From assembly GCA_027058255.1 (NCBI GenBank), contig JALUTE010000060.1:1-11313 (forward strand): a stretch of DNA of 11,313 bases. Direction: 5' to 3'. Positions within the stretch are counted from its first letter, which is position 1; each line of letters starts with the position of its first letter. Below the pieces are notes generated by a model. That model was not told the DNA's origin and did not search any database. It was given only the letters and a program-made list of their open reading frames with translations. Positions 1 to 9,596 of this stretch are shown in pieces. This DNA comes from Methyloligella sp. GTDB taxonomy: Bacteria > Pseudomonadota > Alphaproteobacteria > Rhizobiales > JALUTE01. A program made the position numbers and the translations under genes.

Positions 1-563
1 CCGTCGATGGCGATACCTCGACGAGCGACACCGTGCTGCTGTTCGCGACCGGCGCGGCCCGCCGTGACGGTGCGCCGGAGATCGCCGACGCCGACGACCC
101 GCGCCTCGCGCCCTTCGCCGAGGCGCTGCACGATCTCATGACGGATCTCGCGCTCCAGATCGTCAAGGATGGCGAGGGGCTCAGCAAGTTCGTGACCGTT
201 CGGGTGGAAGGGGCGGAAAGCGCCGAGGCGGCGCGGCGGATCGCCTTCTCCATCGCCAACTCGCCGCTGGTCAAGACGGCCATCGCCGGAGAGGATCCGA
301 ATTGGGGCCGGGTGGTCATGGCCGTGGGCAAGGCGGGCGAGGCGGCGGATCGGGACCGGCTCGCCATCTGGTTCGGCGACGTGCTGGTGGCGCAGAATGG
401 CGAGGTGGCGGCGGGCTATGTGGAGGCCGACGCCGCGCGGCACATGCAGGGCCGCGAGATCGAGATTCGGGTCGATGTGGGCGTCGGCTCGGGCGCGGCG
501 CATGTGTGGACCTGCGACCTCACCCACGACTATATCTCCATCAATGCCGACTATCGGAGCTGA
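1..563 (+). CDS. argJ: Bifunctional ornithine acetyltransferase / N-acetylglutamate synthase ArgJ, C-terminal part (5' end outside window)
   Basis: ArgJ moves the acetyl group from N-acetylornithine to glutamate in the cyclic arginine pathway, and in some species also makes N-acetylglutamate from acetyl-CoA. Only the C-terminal ~187 codons are present, read from base 3. The visible part opens with VDGDTSTSDT, a hallmark of the beta chain made by autocleavage. It continues with VKTAIAGEDPNWGR (about base 270-306), the strongly conserved substrate-site segment, and ends in DYISINADYRS, the canonical ArgJ C-terminus. The self-cleavage site lies upstream of the window, so it cannot be checked. 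The stop is TGA at 561-563. The next gene, mutT, starts 121 bp downstream on the same strand. Identification rests on family-specific motifs and is firm. Confidence 0.96.
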   Translation, partial: VDGDTSTSDTVLLFATGAARRDGAPEIADADDPRLAPFAEALHDLMTDLALQIVKDGEGLSKFVTVRVEGAESAEAARRIAFSIANSPLVKTAIAGEDPNWGRVVMAVGKAGEAADRDRLAIWFGDVLVAQNGEVAAGYVEADAARHMQGREIEIRVDVGVGSGAAHVWTCDLTHDYISINADYRS

Positions 564-684
564 ACGCAGGGCCATTCTTGAATTCGCACATATCCCAGCT
601 CACGATTCACTTTGAACGCGCCGCAAATTAACGAAAAACATTGCAGCCTTTTTTAAGAGTTCCATTGGATTCTGGGGGCACGGT

Positions 685-1089
685 ATGAGCCAAGAGATTG
701 TGCTTGTCGTTGCCTGCGCGCTCGTCGATCCCGACGGGCGCGTTCTTCTGGCGAGGCGCCCGGAAGGCCGGCCCATGGGCGGGCTCTGGGAGTTTCCGGG
801 CGGCAAGGTGGAGGAGGGCGAGAAGCCGGAGGAGGCGCTCATTCGCGAGCTTGCCGAGGAGCTCGGGATCGACGTCTCGGAGAGCTGCCTTGCGCCTTTC
901 ACCTTCGCGAGCCACGCCTATGAGACGTTCCATCTTCTGATGCCGCTCTATGTCTGCCGGCGTTGGAAGGGGCAGATCGAGGCGCGGGAAGGACAGGAGA
1001 TCGCCTGGGTTCGCCCCAACCGGCTCGCCACATATGCGATGCCGCCAGCGGACGCCCCGTTGACGGCAATGTTGCGGGACTTCCTTTGA
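685..1089 (+). CDS. mutT: 8-oxo-dGTP diphosphatase MutT (Nudix hydrolase)
   Basis: This 134-residue Nudix hydrolase probably hydrolyses 8-oxo-dGTP to the monophosphate and so prevents A:T to C:G transversions. A complete Nudix box runs from G40 to I62: G40, E46, then RELAEELGI with the metal-binding glutamates E55, E58 and E59. The flanking WEFPGGKVEEGE stretch, the length (E. coli MutT has about 129 residues) and a C-terminus with LPLYVCRRWKG-type strands and PADAPL fit MutT rather than a generic Nudix protein. The ATG has a purine-rich GGGGG six bases upstream. The 121 bp between argJ and this gene are AT-rich for this genome and may hold a promoter, but I see no convincing -35/-10 pair. 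In related genomes mutT often sits near argJ, so the context agrees. Specificity for 8-oxo-dGTP is inferred from similarity. Confidence 0.9.
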   Translation: MSQEIVLVVACALVDPDGRVLLARRPEGRPMGGLWEFPGGKVEEGEKPEEALIRELAEELGIDVSESCLAPFTFASHAYETFHLLMPLYVCRRWKGQIEAREGQEIAWVRPNRLATYAMPPADAPLTAMLRDFL

Positions 1090-1169
1090 CCCTTCGAGGC
1101 TGGCGGGGAAGCCCGAGAGGATTGCGCAGGTCGAGCGCCCTGCGCCGAGACCGACGGAGGATGCAAGCG

Positions 1170-1394
1170 ATGGAGCAGGACAGGGAGGCGATGCGCCGGG
1201 GCGGCGGTCGATATGTGCGTGTGCTCCGGACGTTCGGGTCCGACAGATCCGGTGCGACAGCCGTCGAGTACGCCCTGTTTGCCGTGATTCTCGGGATCGG
1301 CCTCTTGGTCGTGCTCACGCAGGTCGCCGATGAGAACACGGCCGTCTACACCAAGATCAAGGATGCCTACCGGAGCGCCACCCAGGGTGGCTGA
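1170..1394 (+). CDS. Flp/Fap-family type IVb pilin precursor
   Basis: This small 74-residue protein has the layout of a Flp pilin, the major subunit of Tad (tight adherence) pili. A short basic leader of about 28 residues ends in RSG, followed by ATAVEY and a hydrophobic helix (about residues 34-50). Cleavage after G28 would place Glu at mature position 5 and Tyr at position 6, the rule for Flp pilins processed by the TadV/CpaA prepilin peptidase. I chose ATG 1170 because GGAGG (1156-1160) lies nine bases upstream; an in-frame ATG at 1161 overlaps the end of that site and fits worse. The leader is longer than usual for Flp, which leaves ATG 1191 as another possible start. No tad, cpa or rcp genes are in the window, so the pilin is away from any assembly cluster. 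The family call is good; a role in piliation is inferred. Confidence 0.8.
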   Translation: MEQDREAMRRGGGRYVRVLRTFGSDRSGATAVEYALFAVILGIGLLVVLTQVADENTAVYTKIKDAYRSATQGG

Positions 1395-1480
1395 TGGCTC
1401 GAGACAAGCGACCTTGTCCCCGCTAACGACGGTGCACTCGCCCGGCAACGGTCTTGCACGGTCGCAGAAAGGCCGAACCC

Positions 1481-1498
1481 CTCGTTCCGCGGAATGAG
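1481..1498. terminator. Small hairpin between convergent genes (possible terminator)
   Basis: CTCGTTC and GAATGAG can pair (one G-T pair) around a CGCG loop. It lies between the rightward pilin gene and the leftward methyltransferase gene, where a bidirectional terminator would be expected. No T-run follows on either strand, so an intrinsic terminator is only a weak proposal. Confidence 0.25.
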
Positions 1499-1512
1499 AC
1501 GCGGGCCGCGGC

Positions 1513-2412
1513 CTAACTGGCCTGCCCATTGTCCGGCACGCGCTTGCCCAGCACGTCCGCAAGGCTCACCTCGGCCGAGCCGGGCCGCAGGGGCCTGGGC
1601 TGGTCGCGGTGGGGTGCCCAGCCGGTCAGCGTGACGATCTCGAACGTGGCCGGCACGCGCCCGCCCTCCCCGCCGAACCGCTCCTCGTAGATCGCGATGG
1701 CCCGGGCCAGGGTGGTGCGCTTGAGGGGGCTTCGGCTCCGCTCGCGCAGAACATTGCTGGCGCCCACCGCGCGCAGCTCGCGCATCAGGGCCAGCGGCGA
1801 GGGATAGGTGACCGTCACCACATCGGTGTCGCTCACCGGCATGGCAAAGCCGGCGCGCTGCAACAGGGCGCCCAGATCGCGCATGTCGGCAAAGGGCGCG
1901 ACGCGCGGGCTCGCGCCGCCCTCCAGCCCCGCCTCGGCCTCGAGAAAGGCCGCACGCAGCTCCTGGAGCGTGCGGCCCCCGAGCAGCGCGCCGAGAAAGA
2001 GCCCGTCGGGAACGAGAGTGCGGCGGATCTGCGCCAGCGTGCCCGGCAGGTCGTTGACGAAATGCAGGGCGAGCGCCGAGACCACGAGCGAGAAGCTCGC
2101 CGGCGCAAAGGGCAGGGCCTCCTCGTCGCAGGCCACGCGCTTGCCCTCAGCGAGGCGGAGCAGGGGCAGGCAGCTCTCGGCGCCGATCACCTCGCCCACC
2201 TTGCCCGTGCGCCGCAGCGCCTCGCCGACGACCCCGTGATGGCAGCCGAGATCGAGAGCGCGGGGAAAGTGGCGCTCGATGGCCGCGAGGCGCAGGGCGA
2301 AATCCTCCGCCACACGGCGCAGCAGGAAATCGCCGCCCGGCACGAGCCCGGCCACCCGCGCCCGCCGGCGGCGCAGAAGCGCCCGGTCGAAAATCTCCGG
2401 AACCTGTGTCAT
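1513..2412 (-). CDS. SAM-dependent methyltransferase-fold protein, NDUFAF5-like
   Basis: This 299-residue class I methyltransferase-fold protein follows the mitochondrial complex I assembly factor NDUFAF5 along much of its length: an N-terminal EIFDRALLRRRR segment, motif I RALDLGCHHG (51-60), the acidic EEALPF stretch (98-102), SALALHFVNDLP (112-123), PDGLFLGALLGG (135-146), and near the C-terminus GSAEVSLADVLGK. NDUFAF5 is reported to hydroxylate an arginine of the complex I subunit NDUFS7; the role of bacterial homologues is less clear, and BioC-type methyltransferases are related. Motif I has His where most members have Gly (CGxG becomes CHHG). The start is firm: GGAGG lies six bases upstream of the ATG. 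The gene is divergent from comF across about 90 bp, a pairing I recall from Hyphomicrobiales. Fold and subfamily are well supported; the reaction is not known. Confidence 0.8.
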   Translation of the reverse strand: MTQVPEIFDRALLRRRRARVAGLVPGGDFLLRRVAEDFALRLAAIERHFPRALDLGCHHGVVGEALRRTGKVGEVIGAESCLPLLRLAEGKRVACDEEALPFAPASFSLVVSALALHFVNDLPGTLAQIRRTLVPDGLFLGALLGGRTLQELRAAFLEAEAGLEGGASPRVAPFADMRDLGALLQRAGFAMPVSDTDVVTVTYPSPLALMRELRAVGASNVLRERSRSPLKRTTLARAIAIYEERFGGEGGRVPATFEIVTLTGWAPHRDQPRPLRPGSAEVSLADVLGKRVPDNGQAS

Positions 2413-2502
2413 GGTCGGCCTCCATCACCGCCCTTGCCAGCTTACAGCAGCGGCAGGGCAGGGCAATGGGCGCGCGCAAGGTGCGGGCAGGGGACGGACG
2501 AC

Positions 2503-3333
2503 ATGCGTGATGACGGGGGGAGAGGGGCTGAAGCGGCGGACGCGCGCGTGCTCGGCCCCGTGGCGCACGCGGTGCGTCGGGCCTCCGAGGTGGCGTTTCG
2601 CGGCGCGCGGGCCATTGCAGGCGCTCTGGTACCGCCGGCCTGCCTTGCCTGCCGTGCACCACTTGCCGACCATGGCGCGCTCTGCGCCGATTGCTGGCGC
2701 GCGATCACCTTCATTCGCCCTCCCGTCTGCGACCGGCTCGGCATTCCGCTGCCTTTCGCAGCCGGCGAGGGGCCCGTGCTCTCGGCCGCCGCCGTGGCCG
2801 ATCCGCCGATCTTCGACCGGGCCCGGGCCGTGGCGACCCACGATGGCGCCATGCGCCGCCTCATTCATGCTCTCAAATATGCGGACCGCCAGGAGGGGCG
2901 GCGCCTGTTCGGCCGCTGGCTCGCGGGGGCAGGGCGCGATCTCCTTGCCGATGCGGACATTCTCGTGCCGGTGCCGCTCGCCCGCTGGCGGCTCTGGCGG
3001 CGGCGCTTCAATCAGTCGGCTCTGCTTGCCGATGCGCTCGCGCGCGAGACGGGCCTGCCGATGGAGCCGCTGGCCCTCCTGCGCGTGCGGGCCACCCGCA
3101 GCCAGGTGGGGCTCACCCGCGCCCAGCGCCGGAAGAACGTCGCCGGCGCCTTTCGCGTCGCACCCCGGCGCCGCCACCGGATCGACGGGCAGGCCGTCCT
3201 GCTGGTGGACGATGTGATCACCACGGGCGCGACGGCTGAGGCCTGCGCCCGCGCCTTGCGCCGCGCCGGGGCGCGGCGGGTCGACGTTCTCGCCCTGGCG
3301 CTCGTGACCGACCTCGCCCGCAGCCCGTTCTAG
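2503..3333 (+). CDS. comF: ComF-family phosphoribosyltransferase-like protein
   Basis: This 276-residue protein belongs to the ComF/GntX family, named for the Bacillus competence protein needed for DNA uptake; in proteobacteria it has been linked to DNA or carbon-source uptake without a settled reaction. A four-cysteine zinc site comes first (C47, C50, C61, C64), followed by the family segments LIHALKYADR (120-129), VPVPLARWRLWRRRFNQSA (155-173) and TRSQVGLTRAQRRKN (198-212). A PRPP-binding loop VLLVDDVITTGAT (232-244) then carries the two aspartates and the threonine/glycine turn. The reading frame stays open far upstream, but that part is antisense to the methyltransferase gene. ATG 2503 is the sensible start because GGGGA lies eight bases before it and the zinc site follows at the usual distance. 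The first ~20 residues are low in complexity, so a slightly later start is possible. The partner grxC often seen after comF is absent here. Confidence 0.88.
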   Translation: MRDDGGRGAEAADARVLGPVAHAVRRASEVAFRGARAIAGALVPPACLACRAPLADHGALCADCWRAITFIRPPVCDRLGIPLPFAAGEGPVLSAAAVADPPIFDRARAVATHDGAMRRLIHALKYADRQEGRRLFGRWLAGAGRDLLADADILVPVPLARWRLWRRRFNQSALLADALARETGLPMEPLALLRVRATRSQVGLTRAQRRKNVAGAFRVAPRRRHRIDGQAVLLVDDVITTGATAEACARALRRAGARRVDVLALALVTDLARSPF

Positions 3334-3368
3334 CGCGGGGGGCGCGCCCTCCCAATCCCCCTCCCAAT

Positions 3369-3382
3369 CCCATGGCCATGGG
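3369..3382. repeat. 14-bp perfect palindrome next to a short tandem duplication
   Basis: CCCATGGCCATGGG is a perfect palindrome. Just before it, CCTCCCAATCCC occurs twice in tandem (about 3348-3371). Both lie in the 99-bp gap between comF and the ferredoxin-reductase gene. The palindrome is centred 57 bases before the start codon, so it could be a dimeric protein binding site; there is no other support for that. Confidence 0.35.
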
Positions 3383-3432
3383 CTGCGGCGCCGTGTAGGC
3401 TGCGGGCGAGCAACATGAGAAGAGAGCACGCC

Positions 3433-4464
3433 ATGGCCCGTATTCGCATTCTCCCCTCCAACAATGTCTGCACCGCGCGGGGCGGCGACACCGTCCTCGA
3501 TGCCGGACTGAAATCGGGGCTGGCCCTCGGCTATGGATGCAGCAATGGCAATTGCGGCGAATGCCTCGCCCGGCTAGTGGAAGGCGAGGTCGCCGAGACG
3601 CGCCGCGGCGATTATCGCCTGTCCGAGCGCGAAAAGCGGGACGGCCTGTTCCTCATGTGCTGCCATGCGCCGAAGGGCGACATCACCATCGAGACGCGGG
3701 AGGCGAGCGGCGCCGGCGACATTCCGCATCAGGACATTCAGGCCAAGATCAAGTCGGTGAGCGTGATCGACGAGCAGATCCTGCATCTGCACGTGCGCAC
3801 GCCGCGGGCCCAGCGTCTGCGCTTCCTGGCCGGCCAGTCCGTGCATCTTGGCGGCGCCGATGGCGTTCCCGACACGCTGCTTCCCATCGCAAGCTGCCCC
3901 TGCGACGACATGAACCTGCATTTCCACGTGCCTCTCGTTCCCGGGGACGCCTTCAGCGAGCATGCCTTCGAGGGCGGGCTCAAACCCATGCAGCGCATCT
4001 GGGTGCGCGGGCCGGAGGGCCAGTTCGTGCTCGGCGACCGGGTGCCGGGGCCGCTTGTCTTCATCGCCTGGCATACGGGCTTTGCGCCCATCTCGAGCCT
4101 GATCGAGCACGCCATGGCCCTGGAGACGGGGGAGGACATCTTTCTCTACCGCCTCTCGCCACAGCCGGGCCGGCATTATCTCGACAATCTCTGCCGGTCC
4201 TGGTCCGACGCCTGGGACAATGTCCACTACCGCCCGCTCGAGACGCGGTTCACGCTCCTCTCCGATCAGGCGGCGGCCAATGCGGTGCTCGCCGAGATTG
4301 CCGAGCGCCATGCGCCGCTCTCGGCCCACTGGCTGTTCGTGGCGGGGCCGCCCTCGCTCACCTCGTCTGCGCAGGCCTTCGGGCGGATGCACGAGCTCGA
4401 ACCCGAGCAGGTCAGGACCGAGACCATCGGCCTCGGCTTCTACGAGGCCCTCGCCGCCGGATGA
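3433..4464 (+). CDS. [2Fe-2S] ferredoxin fused to a ferredoxin-NADP reductase-like module
   Basis: This 343-residue predicted electron-transfer protein has a plant-type ferredoxin domain (about 1-90) and then a flavin- and nucleotide-binding reductase-like region (about 100-335). The cluster ligands are C36, C41, C44 and C76 or C77 (C-x4-C-x2-C-x31/32-C, ending LMCCHAP). The layout matches CDP-6-deoxyhexulose reductases (AscD type) and the reductase subunits of oxygenases. Two signature motifs are altered: the flavin motif RxYS is replaced by TLLP (148-151, before IAS), and the GGTG of the nucleotide domain is WHTG (213-216, in FIAWHTGFAP). The late GPP turn (305-307) is kept. FAD or NAD(P)H binding is therefore uncertain. 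I chose ATG 3433 because AGAGAG lies six bases upstream; ATG 3415 would add six residues and lacks a site. No oxygenase or sugar genes are nearby, so the partner is unknown. Confidence 0.8.
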   Translation: MARIRILPSNNVCTARGGDTVLDAGLKSGLALGYGCSNGNCGECLARLVEGEVAETRRGDYRLSEREKRDGLFLMCCHAPKGDITIETREASGAGDIPHQDIQAKIKSVSVIDEQILHLHVRTPRAQRLRFLAGQSVHLGGADGVPDTLLPIASCPCDDMNLHFHVPLVPGDAFSEHAFEGGLKPMQRIWVRGPEGQFVLGDRVPGPLVFIAWHTGFAPISSLIEHAMALETGEDIFLYRLSPQPGRHYLDNLCRSWSDAWDNVHYRPLETRFTLLSDQAAANAVLAEIAERHAPLSAHWLFVAGPPSLTSSAQAFGRMHELEPEQVRTETIGLGFYEALAAG

Positions 4465-4517
4465 GGGCGAGCCACGGAAGGGGGACTTCGAGGCTGGCGA
4501 GGGAGAATCGACATACT

Positions 4518-4748
4518 CCGGGGCCAGGGCAATCGCTCGAAGCCCCAAAACGCCTCTCTTCTCGTCATCACCCGGCTCGACCGGGTGATCCAGGGCGGCA
4601 AGCTCGCAGGTTGCGGCCCTGGATCGCCGGGTCTGGGCCCGGCGATGACGTGAAGGAGAGCAGCGATTGCGCTATCCGTGCGTGCACGCGATGCGCCTCG
4701 GGAGTTCATGCGTATGCTGACATCTTTCGAGCGATTGCCCTGCTCCGG
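4518..4748. repeat. Inverted-repeat-bounded element (MITE-like) upstream of higA
   Basis: Bases 4518-4541 recur as the reverse complement at 4726-4748. The arms match at all but one mismatch and one missing base and share the perfect 16-base core AGGGCAATCGCTCGAA. They enclose about 184 bp with no convincing gene, and a second inverted repeat (4554-4660) is nested inside. Paired arms around a short non-coding core resemble a miniature inverted-repeat element or a composite intergenic repeat. No clear target-site duplication is visible, so mobility is unproven. Along with its flanks it fills most of the gap between the reductase gene and higA. Confidence 0.55.
4554..4660. repeat. REP/BIME-like long palindromic repeat
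   Basis: The two arms (about 4554-4596 and 4615-4660) are imperfect reverse complements, reading roughly CGTCATCxCCCGG...GATCCAGGG against CCCTGGATCGCCGGG...GATGACG. Each arm also holds its own small hairpin: CACCCGG/CCGGGTG in the left arm and CGCCGGG/CCCGGCG in the right. This GTCATC...GGATC palindrome type is familiar from intergenic repeats scattered through Hyphomicrobiales genomes, so many copies are expected elsewhere. A transcript through it would form a strong stem-loop and could protect or end the upstream mRNA. Confidence 0.7.
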
Positions 4749-4803
4749 GGCTCGAGGCCATTGTGATGTGTCACGGCACTCGCTACAAATCGATTACCAC
4801 TAG
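4714..4803 (+). pseudogene. Possible remnant of a higB-type toxin gene
   Basis: In canonical higBA operons the toxin gene lies just before higA and commonly ends in (V/I)DYH. Here a frame ends LQIDYH-stop (TAG 4801-4803), 16 bases before the higA ATG, the expected spacing. Reading back in the same frame, an ATG at 4714 begins MLTSF, resembling the MIxSF start of HigB, but only 29 codons separate the ends instead of about 90, and the middle shows no HigB motifs. The right arm of the inverted repeat (4726-4748) overlaps it. This could be an internally deleted or element-replaced higB, or chance; the C-terminal match and spacing are the better evidence. Confidence 0.3.
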
Positions 4804-4819
4804 CGAAAGTTGCGCAACC

Positions 4820-5134
4820 ATGACGACCAAAGTCAAAGGACCCATGAGGAAGCCGCCACATATGGGCGGGTTCATCCGCCGCGAGATACTCGAGCCGCTC
4901 GGCCTCGGGGTGAGTGCGGCCGCCGAGGCTCTGGGCGTGGCGCGACCGACGCTTTCACGCCTGCTGAACGAGCACTCGGCGCTGACATGGGACATGGCCC
5001 TGCGCATCGAGAAGGCTTTCGGCCCGAGCGCGGACCATTTGATGCGGATGCAGTTCGCCTATGACCGTGCCGAGGCCCATGCACGGGCGCCATCCATCAA
5101 GGTCCGCCGCGTCGTGCGCACCCGCTCGCCATAG
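4820..5134 (+). CDS. higA: HigA-family antitoxin (XRE-type helix-turn-helix)
   Basis: This 104-residue DNA-binding protein is of the HigA addiction-module antitoxin family. HigA normally binds and neutralises the ribosome-dependent mRNA nuclease HigB and represses the higBA promoter. The N-terminal part RKPPHMGGFIRREILEPLGL (10-29) is the typical lead-in. A helix-turn-helix follows (about 31-50, VSAAAEALGVARPTLSRLLN), then LTWDMALRIEKAFG (55-68) and LMRMQFAYDRAEA (74-86), all in the usual order. A basic tail (KVRRVVRTR) closes it. The start is not certain: ATG 4820 gives the spacing expected after a higB stop, while ATG 4844 has AAGGA three bases upstream and would give 96 residues. No intact toxin gene precedes or follows, so this looks like an orphan antitoxin. 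Its stop lies 12 bp from the 3' end of the convergent oxoprolinase gene. Confidence 0.82.
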   Translation: MTTKVKGPMRKPPHMGGFIRREILEPLGLGVSAAAEALGVARPTLSRLLNEHSALTWDMALRIEKAFGPSADHLMRMQFAYDRAEAHARAPSIKVRRVVRTRSP

Positions 5135-5146
5135 ACAGACCCGCCA

Positions 5147-8824
<3,678 letters not shown>

Positions 8825-8875
8825 GCCCCTGTCGGCGCCCCGACGGGAACGCGATCGGGAGAGTTGCGGGCGCCC

Positions 8876-8912
8876 GGAAAATGGCCGGCCGGCGAGAGGC
8901 TCCGCCGGCCGG
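8876..8912 (-). terminator. Intrinsic terminator downstream of the DUF2147 gene
   Basis: CCGGCCGGCG (8885-8894) and CGCCGGCCGG (8903-8912) pair perfectly over 10 bp around an 8-base loop. Read leftward, the stem is followed by CCATTTTCC, a short T-run. It sits about 100 bases past the stop of the leftward DUF2147 gene and before the start of the leftward oxoprolinase gene, so it should separate the two transcripts. The T-run is short, so efficiency is uncertain. Confidence 0.55.
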
Positions 8913-8974
8913 GATCGAAAAGGCGTGTCCTGCGCGCGGCGCCGTTCGGCCCGCGGCCTGTGCGATGGGTGGCG

Positions 8975-9028
8975 CTACTTGATGCGCGGCCCCTATTTGA
9001 TGCGCGGCCCCTATTTGATGCGCGGCCA
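8975..9028. repeat. 18-bp tandem repeat, three copies, spanning a stop codon
   Basis: The unit CTATTTGATGCGCGGCCC occurs three times head to tail at 8975-8992, 8993-9010 and 9011-9028. The first copy has one change (CTAC) and the last differs at its end (GGCCA). On the minus strand each unit reads xPRIK-stop, so the first-read copy gives the C-terminus WPRIK-TAG of the DUF2147 protein and the other two are silent copies of the same six codons past the stop. It probably arose by replication slippage. Confidence 0.95.
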
Positions 9029-9388
9029 AGTGTGCCCCTGGCAGATCAGGCCGCCGAGAACGCAGCCTTCGACCCGCAGGGCCTTCGCGCTCTTGAGAGT
9101 CGCATAGCCGGTATATTTCTTCCCGTCGGAGACATTCAGAAGCGTGCCCTTCCACTTGTTGGGGCCGACCTTCTTGGCGCCGCACATGATGACCTTGCCG
9201 ACATGGGCGGGCTTGGAGGACCTGACGATCTTCATGCCCAACCCGCCTCCGCAACTGAAGACCTGAATGTGGCGGCCGGTGTTACTCTTCCAGACGCCAT
9301 TCGGCGATGCGGCCTCGGCGCCCTGGGCCAAGAACGCGACCGATACGACCCCGACGAGGCCGAGCAAGGCGGGTTTCATTTTCGACAT
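9011..9388 (-). CDS. DUF2147-family secreted protein
   Basis: This 125-residue protein is predicted to be exported. A signal peptide is clear: basic MSKMK, hydrophobic core (about 7-22) and an AEA-A cleavage site near residue 26. The mature part follows DUF2147: GVWKSNTGRHIQVFSCGGGLGMKIV (31-55), then PNKWKGTLLNVSDGKKYTGYATLK (76-99), and GCVLGGLICQGHTWPRIK at the end. Four cysteines (46, 69, 109, 116) could form disulfides in the periplasm. DUF2147 proteins have no agreed function. ATG 9388 was chosen because GGGAG lies ten bases upstream; MKP at 9379 is an alternative. The gene is divergent from the TerB/J gene. A TATATT hexamer lies about 60 bases upstream, without a good -35. The final six codons are the repeated unit described separately. 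Confidence 0.82.
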   Translation of the reverse strand: MSKMKPALLGLVGVVSVAFLAQGAEAASPNGVWKSNTGRHIQVFSCGGGLGMKIVRSSKPAHVGKVIMCGAKKVGPNKWKGTLLNVSDGKKYTGYATLKSAKALRVEGCVLGGLICQGHTWPRIK

Positions 9389-9528
9389 CTCACTTGCGCT
9401 CCCATTCGCTACGCACAATCGAACTCAGACATGAAGGATTAAACGGGAATATAGCGGCCGAATCCAGATCAAATCCCGACAATGGGCTCGTGGCCTGCGA
9501 ACGGGCGCCTCGCACGCACCCGTCCACC

Positions 9529-9546
9529 CGCCCCCTTTCGGGGGCG
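9529..9546. promoter_or_regulatory. GC-rich stem-loop in the divergent intergenic region
   Basis: CGCCCCC and GGGGGCG form a perfect 7-bp stem closing a TTTC tetraloop. It lies about 50 bases before the TerB/J-domain gene and about 140 bases before the divergent DUF2147 gene, so it may lie in the 5' leader of the former. No T-run follows on either strand, which argues against a terminator. Function unknown. Confidence 0.35.
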
Positions 9547-9596
9547 AACACGATGATAGCGCTGGATTTCTTCGCAGGCCTGCTTATTCTGCGGCC

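Noticed and set aside
564..684. Possible promoter or terminator in the AT-rich gap between argJ and mutT
   Set aside because: A TTGAAC hexamer (612-617) and a six-T run are present, but there is no acceptable -10 at the right spacing and no hairpin before the T-run.
1609..2502. The long upstream extension of the comF reading frame
   Set aside because: It runs antisense through the methyltransferase gene and has no family motifs; a good ribosome site and start occur at 2503.
4554..4660. A CRISPR-like repeat or phage attachment site
   Set aside because: There is only one palindromic pair, no regularly spaced direct repeats, and no integrase or tRNA gene nearby; a REP-type repeat explains it better.
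3537..4766. A 409-codon frame overlapping the ferredoxin-reductase gene
   Set aside because: It is a frame-shifted shadow of that gene, arginine- and alanine-rich, and runs through the REP-type repeat without any recognised motif.
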